Source: Luscinia megarhynchos (Eukaryota; Chordata; Aves; Passeriformes; Turdidae). From it: a stretch of DNA of 64,000 nucleotides. This document shows positions 11,274 to 22,500 of this stretch, one piece after another; position 1 is the first letter of the stretch; every line of letters starts with the position of its first letter. Under the pieces are notes generated by a model. It ran no database searches. It was not told the origin of the DNA and was given only the letters and a program-made list of their open reading frames with translations. Where the stretch lies: NCBI GenBank assembly GCA_034336665.1, contig JAPFBE010000003.1, forward strand, positions 60,617,352 through 60,681,351, given 5' to 3'. A program made the position numbers and the translations under genes.

Positions 11274-11932
11274 TCATATCGCTAGTGCTGGGATAGTGTT
11301 CACTAAAATCAGCTGGAAAGGTTTCTTCTCCTCCTTGTAGCGACACTGGATGTAGCGAGAGAAAGCTGAGCGGTAGGTTTTGTTGAACAGCGTATACACC
11401 AGTGGGTTGACAGCTGAAGAAAGGTAGCCAATCCAAACAAATATGTTAAGAAGTCCTCCAATGACCTCTTCTTTGCACGACTCCTTGCAAATAACGGCCA
11501 TCACATTGGTGATGAAAAAGGGGCACCACATCACAACAAACAGAAAGAAGACAATGCCAAGGACCTTGGAAGCCTTCTGCTCATTGCTGATGGATTGCAT
11601 GGTTCTCCTTCCTGGAGTCCCTGTATCTCTGTTCAAGGAGCGCTGAAAGAGTTTCTCTGAGGACAGGGAACTCTGAGGGAGGAAGCTGAATGAAGCAAAC
11701 TTGGTCTTGGGGCCAATGTCATTCACGCACAGCATAGCTTCCTTCTGCAGCGACTTGATAGTTAAAAAGTACGTGACTACCATGATGGTTAGTGGGATGA
11801 AGAATGCCACAAAAGAGCCTACTAGAACAAAATTTTCATCTGCGAGTAAGCAGATGTCTTTCTTAAAATTGTCTTTCTTAAATACTTTGGAGTCGTCTTG
11901 TAGTCCAAAGACGGGTACAGGCATGGAGATAC
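11274..11932 (-). CDS. HTR2A: HTR2A last coding exon (TM4 to tail), frame broken near its end
   Basis: Encodes residues 202-419 of the serotonin 5-HT2A receptor, a Gq/11-coupled plasma-membrane GPCR. The acceptor is at 11934-11933 (pyrimidine-rich tract, then ttcag), and the first two bases complete a split Gly codon. In order: ECL2 with conserved Cys228 (disulfide partner of Cys144), TM5 ([14 protein letters not shown], Ala243 at 5.46), ICL3, TM6 with W336-C-P-F-F340, ECL3, TM7 with N376-P-L-V-Y380, helix 8 and the proximal tail to about residue 418. Ser322 sits at 6.34 where human has Cys. Two oddities: a 15-bp tandem duplication in ECL2, and a single extra base at about 11279-11280 that turns ...PALAY into ...PALAI followed by TGA. 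The product would be 419 residues versus 471 in human; removing one base restores 471. All seven TM segments are open, so this is not a decayed pseudogene. Confidence 0.96.
11853..11882 (-). repeat. HTR2A: 15-bp in-frame tandem duplication in HTR2A ECL2
   Basis: Two adjacent 15-bp units at 11853-11867 and 11868-11882 share 13 identical bases (plus strand tgtctttcttaaa) and differ only in their first two. On the coding strand they read FKKDN then FKKDI, just before Cys228. Human 5-HT2A has a single FKEGS at this place, so the second unit adds five residues to the loop. Confidence 0.93.
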
Positions 11933-12423
11933 CTGAACATGGATGAGAGAAAGAAGAGGTTAAAAACAATAATGAAAAACACTTCGAGACTCCAAGAAAA
12001 AACAAACAAATATCTGTCTGTGTTCCATATCTATCTGTGGCCAAGATGATCATAGCTGTACACATTACCTCAGCCACAGGTAGAACACATTTTTTTCCTT
12101 CCAACTGTCCTATGAACACCTGGTAGCCAGAAAAGCATGTTTTTGGATCTTGGGCCCCTTGTAATGATCTCTAGATTTTCTCCTTGGTCCCTGCCACCTT
12201 GGCAAAGGATTTTATGAACTATGACCAAACTTTCTTTTCTGGAGTGGCATAAGAGTGATCTTGGAGTGTTTATCATTAGAGGATTAAAAGTGCTCTAAGT
12301 TCTGAATAGGCTGGGAAATACTGATTTTAGGAGGAAAGATAATTTTTTGTCACAGGTCTAAGAGTAATCTTTCATTGTATTCTTTTCTTGCTATTGTATT
12401 CTCCTTTCTTGCTATAGTCTCCA

Positions 12424-12456
12424 TATAGTCAACACAAGATAAATGTGTTGACTATA
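12424..12456. repeat. Perfect 13-bp inverted repeat, 7-nt loop
   Basis: Arms TATAGTCAACACA at 12424-12436 and its exact reverse complement at 12444-12456 are separated by agataaa. It lies about 490 bases inside the intron from the last-exon acceptor. It could form a hairpin in RNA from either strand; no function is evident. Confidence 0.9.
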
Positions 12457-15400
12457 AACAAAACCCAGCTTCCCATGTGGCAATGGCCAGAGGAACAATG
12501 GGAACAAATTAAGTACTGAGGGACACAGATATGAGGCAGCCTGAGATGCAGTTATCCTGCAGGACTGCAAAAGTCCTTTCGCTGTGTTCCCAGCTGCTAG
12601 AGTTTGCCTTCTGTGTGCACAGCCATGCAAAATTTGTCTTCCCCTGGAGCATGTGTCCTTGGCTTGTCATGAATGGCAAGACAAGGTGACAAAGTCCATT
12701 CTCCTTGGACTGCTCTGTCTGTTTCAAGTGAACTCAGCCATTTCCTCAGGAATTTCTGCAAATGCTGCTAGAGTCTGGGTAAAATCAAACAGCTGCTGTT
12801 TCTTTGGTTGTTGGTTTTGGGGTTTTTTTCAGCATTTGCCACTTCCCCTCCAAATGGATGCTGTCTCTCCAAGAGAGGCAGTGTTCAGACAATGAAAGAG
12901 ATGACGTGCCGTGAAGACAGCAGAAGTGGAGTGAAGCAGGGGGTGATAGTGCAGCCCTGTTTGGATAAATGCAGTGAGGAGTCTGACTCCTGTGAGCTCC
13001 TGGGAGCTTCAGTCCCGTTTGTGTTTTGGAACAGAAATTCCAGTTGCTGTATTTGGCTTATGAGACATAAAAGCATTGACTAGAGAAGAATTTCTTATGA
13101 TATGAGGATGCTGTGCTCTACTTTGTTCAGTGGATGCCCAGGAGTCTCCTTTCTGGTTCACGGACAAGTCCTAAAACATCTGCATTTCAATGGTACCTTC
13201 CTCTATCTGTCTTTTCCTTCTTCCCACTTTGCTGCTTAAACTGGGAGCCCTTTAAAAGCATAGCCTATCTCTTCATTTCACACATATCTGTTGCCCAGCA
13301 TAACAGCTCCAGTCCTAGAGGAAGGCTGTGGAGTACAGGGTCAATACCAAACAATAATAATCACAGTAATAATATTAGATTATTATTCTGTTCAGGTGCT
13401 GCATTCTTTTTGTTCTTCTGGACCTCCTACAAAAATGTTTTGGGATTTTTTTCCTAGGGACACTATAGCTTATTTTGTCTTTGCAACTTTGAACTGAGTC
13501 ATGGCATTGCCTCAGGCCACTTTAGAAAAGTGCTGTTCTTATCTGCCCAGGGCAGAAGCTTGTGGAGAGTCTGTGGTATTACCCTTTCTGTTTCTCCTGC
13601 ACAAGCTCTAAATGCTTGAACTTGGGCTAGGAAAAGCCAGTGAGTGCAAACTCATGCAGTGTGTGGCAGCTCCTGAGTTGAGCTGACAGAAACCTCCAGT
13701 GTTTTTAGCTACTGGCTAAAAAGGTCCGAGTCCATCTCACTAAAACATGGAGGAAGAAGTCACCATCAGAAGCCAGACGGTCCAGCCATGGCTAAGTAAT
13801 CTGGGGTGCTGAAAACTCCAGGGAAATGAGGAATGCTTTGAAGTTAGTTTTCTCTTTTTGGATGAGTTGAAGGAGTGCTGAAGTCATCCAGAGCCTCCCA
13901 GCATCATACTCCAGCTGCACGAAGACATAGCATTAGTCAGAGCAATACCACAAGTTTCCCGTCTGCTTCTGCCCTGTGCTGATAACAGCGAGGCTGTTTT
14001 TTCATTTAATTCAACGACCTAGTGTGAGCTGCAGAGATAAAATAAACAATGGTATTGACAGAGTAAAAAGATGCTTTTCATTACTACCTAATGGTTCAGC
14101 TGCATGAGGAGGCATGGGAGCAGAGGCAGCAGCACTAGAAAGAGGAAATTTTCAGCATAATTTGCACACTTTTTCAAGTAAAGGGCCAAGGTCTTTTACA
14201 ACTTCTCACCTGAAACAAGAGGAGCAATTCCCCAACTGCTTTGTTTTGTGTTTTGTTCTTAGCAGCTTCTGGAGACTGGCTTATAAATCCAGATTTCTGA
14301 CTTTAAAAAATGGAAATGGGCTTCAGTGTGTAGCAGAAGTTCCTGCATTTCTTTGCCATTCCTTTAATAAGCACAAAAGTACTGTACAGAGCTGTAGCAG
14401 GCACTGTTAGTCACATAAGTTCTTCTGAGTGACCATTCAAGGCATATTTTCCCTACAGCCACAGGAAAGTGGGCTGTATACAGTTTGAAAAAGCAGAGGT
14501 ACCACACTTTGGTAGCAGAGAACACTGTAAACTGCTTTTTGTGTAACCCCAGCTCAGTTGATGCAGAGCATCCCCCAAATGATATTGTGGCATTCCTGCC
14601 TGGAAAATTTAATGTCCAGCCCCATTTTCTCTTTTCATATCTCTACAGGGACTAAACTTACTGTTTCCCTCCTGAAAGGAGCAGGGTTTGTCCCCCCTTC
14701 AGCAGCTGGCTTCTGCAGCATGGCAAATTCCATGAGGACACAGGGACCAAATTCAAAGGCAGTAATATTTAAACTGTCAGTAAAGGAGCTTCCATGTGCA
14801 ACTCACATTCACTATTTTGATGGTATTTCTAGGAATCATCACATATGACCAAGAGTATCACCCACATGTCATGTTTGGTCAAGATCAAATTTGTCCTGTA
14901 ACCCATAACAGGAAGTCCTAAAGTTGCACTAGCATTATTGCAACTGACCGACTGAATTATTTAAACGTTGAATATGAGTGATCTGTTTCACCTGGATGAT
15001 TCAGATGTATACTCTCGCTGGTCCTTGCTTTCCAGCTCCCTGCTCTTGGTGACTGGATGTTTAAGAAGACACAGATGGTGCCTGTGCATTCAAATGTCAT
15101 AAGAAGAAAATCAGCTTCACAAGGATCGTGCAGAGGTACCAGGTAGGGACAAAGAGATGTTTGGGAAGTGAAGCATGTGCCAACAGTAGATCTGGAGGAA
15201 ACAAGCTGGAAGGGCTGTAACAGAACAGCTATTCCACACCCTGCCCATTCCATACTCCCTCTAGCTCAAGGTCAGTCTGGAAAAAACCTTGATATCCCCT
15301 GAGAGCTTTTCTATGGCTTATCTTCCTTGGCTTTCAAAAGAACTAAACTGAGGCACAAGGAAGCATTCAGCACAGAATAGGAGCATCCATTCAAGCACTG

Positions 15401-18313
15401 AAGGTACATTAGCCACTCCATTTTCAGTTGACATTCCTATTTAGAACATTTTCCCTTGTGAACAAGACCTAAGTATAATGTTCCTCTGGTACAAGGTGGT
15501 TTATTAATATGGTTTGATTTATACACACGTGGCTGTTTCAAACTGTGGATTTTAATAAACCACACAACAGATCCCAAACAATAAAGGATGAGTAATAAAT
15601 TCTGCATTAAACCTCAAGAATTTTGGCACAGTTTCAGAATGACAAAAGGCTCTTGAAAACACCAAAGGTTAAGAATTAAAGCAATAGCATCCTTTTTGTT
15701 TTCTCAAAAAGCCTAGTGAAATTGACAGAGGTTGATATAGTGGTACACATTGCTGGCTTCAGAAGTATACAACAGCTGTAAAATCACTTTAACTGGACAG
15801 GTAAACTGGATGTACAGCTGCCTTGAGCTGCTGAGACTATCAATAAATCAAAGCCATAATTTACAATGTGTGTATTGGTAAGCAGACTTGGGTTACTCGG
15901 GGTGAAGGCAAGGAGGGGGAAGTGAATTGATAAAGTCAAGGTTCTTTCAGTGAAGTCTCCTTTAAGCAGAAACTGTCAGCCACATGCTTTCACCTCACAT
16001 ATATCCATTTCAATTGTGTTTATACAAATGAGCATTATTCTGTACCTTAATAAATGTCCAAGGGTTAGGAACTACCTTTTAGAAATGTCATTACAGTTTC
16101 TCAAAAGCTCTGGCACCTCTGTTCACCTTCTTATGAAAAACAAAAAACTCTCCCTGTCTCAGGTTTTAGCAGTCACATTGATTCAGACATACTGGATCAT
16201 GGGACAGCTCACAGGCAGCTGCACAAAGATGTGTTGTGACTCTGGGGACCTCTGAAAGGATTGTTGCTTGAGGAGGCCAGTGTCTCCTTCAAGCAGCTAA
16301 TGTGGCCATATCGTCTAATTTCTTTAGAAAAGCCCGTGCAGGTGTCTGGTGCCTATTTGTACTCAGAAAATATCCTCTGTTGTTACATCTACACATTCAA
16401 ACAGCAAACAGATGTCCGTGTATAACTCACCTGCTACATCCCAAGGCATGCAATGCATACTCTCAGTTTCATGTTGTATAAAAATCTCCTTGTTGCACAC
16501 TGCCATCACATTATTTTCAATATTTTTGACTTCATTAACCACACAAAAGAGTGCTTTATTTCTTTGGGCTACCATGGTGCCCTGTGTGGATGTTTGTTTG
16601 CTCAAGAAACACAAGCCACAATGAGCCACTTGTGGCAGGGGGACCATGGACCATATCCTCCTCTGAGTATCAAGGATGACAGTGTGTCTGGATCTTATAT
16701 GAGCTGGAGTTTAGCAACAGTTACTTCCACTTAAACATCCACAGAGGAGCTGCTCAGTCTGGCTCCTTGTCTCTGCTTGGCTTTTGACACTCACCGTTGT
16801 GGTTGTTAAATCACTACATTTCATTGTTTTTTCATTACATCATTGTTTCCCCAGACCTGCAAACACTTAACTGCTCTCTGCATGGACCTGAAAATATTAT
16901 TCCCCCACTGTTATTCCCTTTCCAGTCATGACAAACCCTTTGCTGTGATAATTTTGTGGCTGCCAGGGTAGTGCCAGCCATACTTCCAATGCGTGCAGGT
17001 TGCTGTTGGGTGGCAGTGCAGAAGCAGAGGGGATGTTGAAAACCTCCATGTGTTTTGGGAATCACCATCTGAGGCTGCATCCAGTTAGCATGAATGTTAA
17101 AAATCTTCCACCTTCCCTAGTCAGCATGACAGTGTCCCCAAAGTCTGGGCTAGAATTTCTCACATGTGAGACCAGCACAGAATTCTTCCCTGGTGGTAGG
17201 TGCATGTGTTGGCGGAGGCAGAAGCAGATGAGGAGCTTTCTCTCACAAATCCCCACATAATATTTGTTTTCAAATGGATTTCCTCAAGAGCTAAGTGAGT
17301 CACAGTGCTGGGGGAGCATTGTCTCCTTTCTGCATCCCAAGAGGCTGTACTCATAGGAACAGAATCAGAGTGGGTTCAGGCATTTTCCTTATAACTGCTG
17401 ATAGACCAAATTTAGTTTTTTTATTCAAGGGCACACATGGAGCTGGTTTTCTGTATCTTTCCATTGTAACATTTTATTTGATCACACATGTTCTATTTAA
17501 TACAAGAGAAAGGAAAACAAATTTAACGTCACATAGAGGGGGTGCCAGGCAACAGTTGGATTATTCTATTAATTTTAAAATGGCCTTGTTCTTGACAGCT
17601 CAGAAAATCTCTAAGGAAACATATTATTTAGCCTAGCAGGAGATACATTCAATTATTGTTATGTGAGAAGAATATGGTAAATTATAATTTATACCATAAA
17701 TTATCTATTTCACTTTAAAAAAACAAAATCAGAGAAATCTGTGTTTCCTAATATGTTTCTCATTTATGTCCTCGGTCCCGAAGCCTATTTCTTAACAAGA
17801 ACAGTAATATGCATCTCCAAATTAATTTGTAGAACTGTGATAATAAAATAACCATTAGCAGGATTAGAGGAGAATTACAGGGAGGACAGTGCAGGAAGTG
17901 AAGGACAGGTGCCCTTTTTGACCCAGCTGTTTAGAAACCCTGGGCTTCAGAGTGTGCTGAGTTATGAGGGAGGAAGCCACTGATGGAGTCACTTTCTACT
18001 TTGATATAATCCTGAAAATGTGCACACAACCCTGTTTCCTAAAGACAGCAAGAATCCAACAGCAGGAAACAGTTTCTTTGTTTTTGGCTTTAAGTGCTTT
18101 TCCTGCCTATGCACTCCTCAAATTCTATTTGTTAGTTATGCTGCAGGACTTGTTTACACTCCTGTTTACCCTCCAGTTCCTTTAATTTTCCAGTTGGATT
18201 TTTCAGGCCTTCTGAGTATTTTGAGGAAGATACAAATACTATACTTTTCTATGCTATACTTTTGCATAGCAGTTTCCAGTGGAGCCTATTCCTCAACACA
18301 GTCTTTGCTTTTC

Positions 18314-18337
18314 AGCAAAGCAAAGCAAAGCAAAGCA
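18314..18337. repeat. (AGCAA)n microsatellite, about 4.8 units
   Basis: Perfect pentanucleotide run in the large HTR2A intron. Confidence 0.95.
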
Positions 18338-19573
18338 TTTTTGATTTGGACAGAGGCTTCTCTTCCAAGGTGTTTTTTCCCACAGAGATCTCCAGTTGAG
18401 AGAAGTTGTTATCTCTCTCTCTATGTTGGTTACCCAGTCATAAAAGGGCATACAGAAGTCTACACTTATCAAACAGCTAGAAATAAAGGAAAGGTGAGGA
18501 AGCAACTTGCCTGGGGGATGCTGGCTGAGTAGAGCCCAAGTCCAAGGTGGACAGCAGCTGCAATTCTGCTGCCGTTTGGGAGCTGGAAGGGAGCTGGGCT
18601 TGATGTGCTCCTCCAGGGGACAAAGGCTAATGACAGCTGTATAACCCCTTCATCCATGGTGATTAGAAGTGATGAAAAGTGACTGGCCTTACAATAAAGA
18701 GCTTAACATTTACTTTGAAAATTTGCAAGGGGTTCTACAGGTCTCCAGGCTATCTCTGCACAGAGGGACCAGGTTCTCCATTTATTTAAAGCTGCTGCTT
18801 CTGTGGCTCAGCAAAATGTAGCAGAGCAGGTCAAACACCCTTTTCCTTTCTGTGTACTCAGTTAATGTTGTTTATATTGCATTGGTGTTTTTAAGCTCCT
18901 GGTAGCAACGGTTTAATTTCTACTCAAAAGAAGTTACAAATTTATGGTTGGCACTGGCCTAGGTAAATATGTTAATTTGCAAAGGAAAAGAGCCACGTGT
19001 AGGATCAATTTGAGCCACCTGTGATGCCTCCTCTGTTTAGCATATGACTTTTCTGTATTCCATGTCAGATGGCCTTGCAGTGATCACTGTTCAGGCCCCT
19101 CAGAGAGCAGATTTGGGGATAATAGTGCTTTGAGAAAAGGAAATACATTTTTAACAGGATCTTCCTAGATCAGATGTTATCAGTTTGTCATTTTAGCTCC
19201 TAAAGGATCCTCGGGGCTAATGTGCTATACATGCTACATGCACAGTAATGCTTTAAAAAGTACTTAGAGCAGCAATAAGCTAGAAATTATGGAAAGGTCT
19301 TAGATATTCCACTACCATAGGCAAATAATGTGATGCCACCTAGAGCAGAGTAAGTGACAAGATCTCCTAATATTCCAGTTTTTATATCTCTGTCTTTTAA
19401 TTATTACATGGTGTGATTTGTTGAATGCCGATAATTTAGTTAACTCTGCCCTAATCTTCTGCTGAAATGAACAGAGATTTCTGTTAGTATCTTTGGGACT
19501 TCTTCAGCAGTGCTACTTGGCCTCATTATGTAGTTTAAAAGGAGACTGAATGTAGCTATCAGATAAATTTTAA

Positions 19574-19595
19574 ATTATTATTATTATTATTATTA
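19574..19595. repeat. (ATT)n microsatellite, about 7 units
   Basis: Perfect trinucleotide run in the large HTR2A intron. Confidence 0.95.
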
Positions 19596-22500
19596 CAATA
19601 ATTTCACAGTCTATCTGAAGGACAGAGATAACAAAAACTCTAATTCTTTTAGATTTTCTAGAACTCAGACCACGTCCCAGTTGTTTCTCCATGCCTCCTT
19701 TTGTGGTTGCTTGCAGAAGCTGCTCAATAAACAAATTTTCAGCTTCTTACTAGTTATACAAGGCGACTGCAGCAGTGGCTGGACAGTTTTTGAGATAGAT
19801 GTTCTGATGCCATGGATAATTTGGAAGGAAAAACAGAATGAGAAGCAGCTTAGAGACCTGCACAGGTCTGAAGATGATGAGTCAGGATCCTGTGCTTTTA
19901 CTGTCCAGCCTGCAGCTAATGTCCTTCACCCTGACTGTCTCTGTTAGACCAGTCAATGCCCTGGTCACATTTACCCATATTTCCCATCTGCTGGTGTCAA
20001 TGTGAGTGCTACAGCATGATACCTAGACTTATCTTTCTGTTAAATGTCCTTGAAAATGAAAAATAAATACATGAACTGTCCTTGCAACAAGAAATGCAGG
20101 AGTGATCTCCTCATGTCTTGCAGTAGTACGCAAGGCAGGGCTGGATTTCACTGGGGAACTTTAAATCTAAAACTTCTGAGTACTTCTGTGTTTGTAAGGG
20201 GAAATTTACACTGCTCACTCAGTGTGCCTGGGACCTAAAATCACACAGTTTTTCTCTCAGGATACTCACAGTTCAGCTCAGTCTATGATCCTGGCAATAG
20301 TGGTCAATTTGACATTTCAGAACTCAGATCAAATCCAAAAAGTCGTAACAAGGGCTATGTTCTGCCAAAAGGCAATAAGTCTTCCCAGCGGGTGTGATTT
20401 ATTTCCAACATCAAGGGAAGATTGAATACTGTGAAATACACAGATTCCAATTTTGATCAGGCAGAAAAGAAAACCTTTATCACAATGTGCTACAGCCTGC
20501 TTTCAGGACATCACAGGAGCTCAACAAGCTATTTTCCATCAATGACCCTGGAAGACATCATAAGCAAAATCACCTGACAGGTGTTTCTATATTTGTCTCA
20601 GGTAATTGGGAATATTTTGTTGCAGTTCTGACAAAACCCTAGACTTTTATTAGCTGGGCTTCTGCTTAGAAGGGATGCCAATGGCACAGGCTAGGTAATG
20701 TGTGGGGAAAGTTAATTGCAGCCTGAGTGTTCAATAGTTTGCAATGTTCCTGCTGATAAAGATAAATGTAAGGCTTTAATTTTAAAGAATTCTGTGATAT
20801 GTGAACCTTTCTTAATGTCATAAAACACAACATCTGGCTTAAGTCAAATATAATAAAGAAAGGAACTTGTGATACTGTTCTGTATCATTTTAAAATGCAT
20901 GAAATTTTCTCTTTTCTTGACATTTTCTTTTATGCAACACAGTGCTACTTAAGCAGCACCATTTTTAATTTAGAAGGTGATTAAATGCAGTCACTGTGTA
21001 CAGACGACAGAATTTATGAATCCCAACATAATTCCTTGTACACTCCTTTTCTTCTCATTTGTGTTGCATGTGGCATTTTCTATGCAGAAATCCAGCTCCT
21101 CTGACTAGAGATGCTGCCTTTTTTCTTAAAATATTCCATTTACTCTGATGTACCCTACAAAGAGAGACTGGCTGATTATAGGTCATATTGGCACCCACTA
21201 ACAGTTACTTATTCATTCAAAAAACCTTCATAATAGGACAGGCCTGGTCCAAATGAACTTAATGCTTCTTTTCAGGTAGCTTCAAGAGGAAGAAGAACAT
21301 GGTCCTTATGGTCTTCAAAACAAAGACAAGTTTTTTTTAAAAAAAGACATCTAATTCTTTTATCAGCACCTTGACTAAGCAGCTTCTTTTCTATTAAAAA
21401 TACAGCTCTGCTGTTTATAACTTGACTTTAAAAAATACCAAAGCTGAAAGAAATGCCACACAATAATGTAATGACCACCCCTCATTCCTTTTTTCAGCTG
21501 AAAAGCAGATTGCTTCTTGCAAAAGGAGTACGTGCTCACGCAATGAGTGTGTGCCTTTTTCATAGGCAAAACCCTTCATCTCATCCTTATGTAATTACCC
21601 AAAGAATGTGGTAAATATATACATAATAATTATTCTTCTTTGATGACATATATTTACTGGTATAATATATTCTCCCCCATCCAGATGAATGCTGGGTTGC
21701 TCAGTGTCTTTGGTTTGCAAATGTGTCCCTATGGACACATGCCTGTGTCTCATTTCTTTATCTCTGTGTTTCCAAATTTGGAGAGTTTAGAAAGCAGTTC
21801 AATCATTAACATTCTTTTAAGCATTTTTTTTTTCCTATAAAGAAAAGTATAACGTTTGTAACACCTCCTTGTCAGATGAACAAACTTGTATAGTTCAAAA
21901 TGCAAGGTTTTTAAACCTTCACAGTTCTGGGAGGGAGATATGTGTGGTAAGCTGATGGTCTGGTGGATGTGTTCACTCTTCTGGGAAGTACAAATCAAAT
22001 AAAGGGTTCTGTTACAAGGGAAATATGGGGATAATTTACATCAAAGTAAATAGGATATTTTTGTGTGTCTCTCAGAACCATCTTACGTAATGCCTCATGA
22101 CCAGAATGCATGTGCTAGTCAACTCAGAAATGTGCATCACAGCACTGCATATCCCTTCTCCATGGAACTGAACATCACCTTCCCCCAGACAACCTGTACA
22201 TGAAGGGCTTGTTCTCATTAGTTGTCACTAGTGTAGGAGTCATTAATATGGCAATGAAGCCTCATACATTGTGTCTCTGTGAAAAAATACAATGAAGATT
22301 CCATTTCTGAGACGTTTCTGAAGTTCTAATACTTTATTAATGAAATTTCATGCCAACATCCTTCATTATAATTGATGCAAATTTCTCTTATGTTGTGGAA
22401 CAATTTTTTACAACTTTATTTTGTTTTTATGGCATCATCTACATCCACAATTGTTGAAGGTCCCAGGGTTGCTCAAACACAAAACCTACAACATTTGCCC

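Noticed and set aside
11443..11946. Plus-strand frames opposite the last HTR2A exon
   Set aside because: Antisense shadows of the receptor coding sequence; no independent signature.
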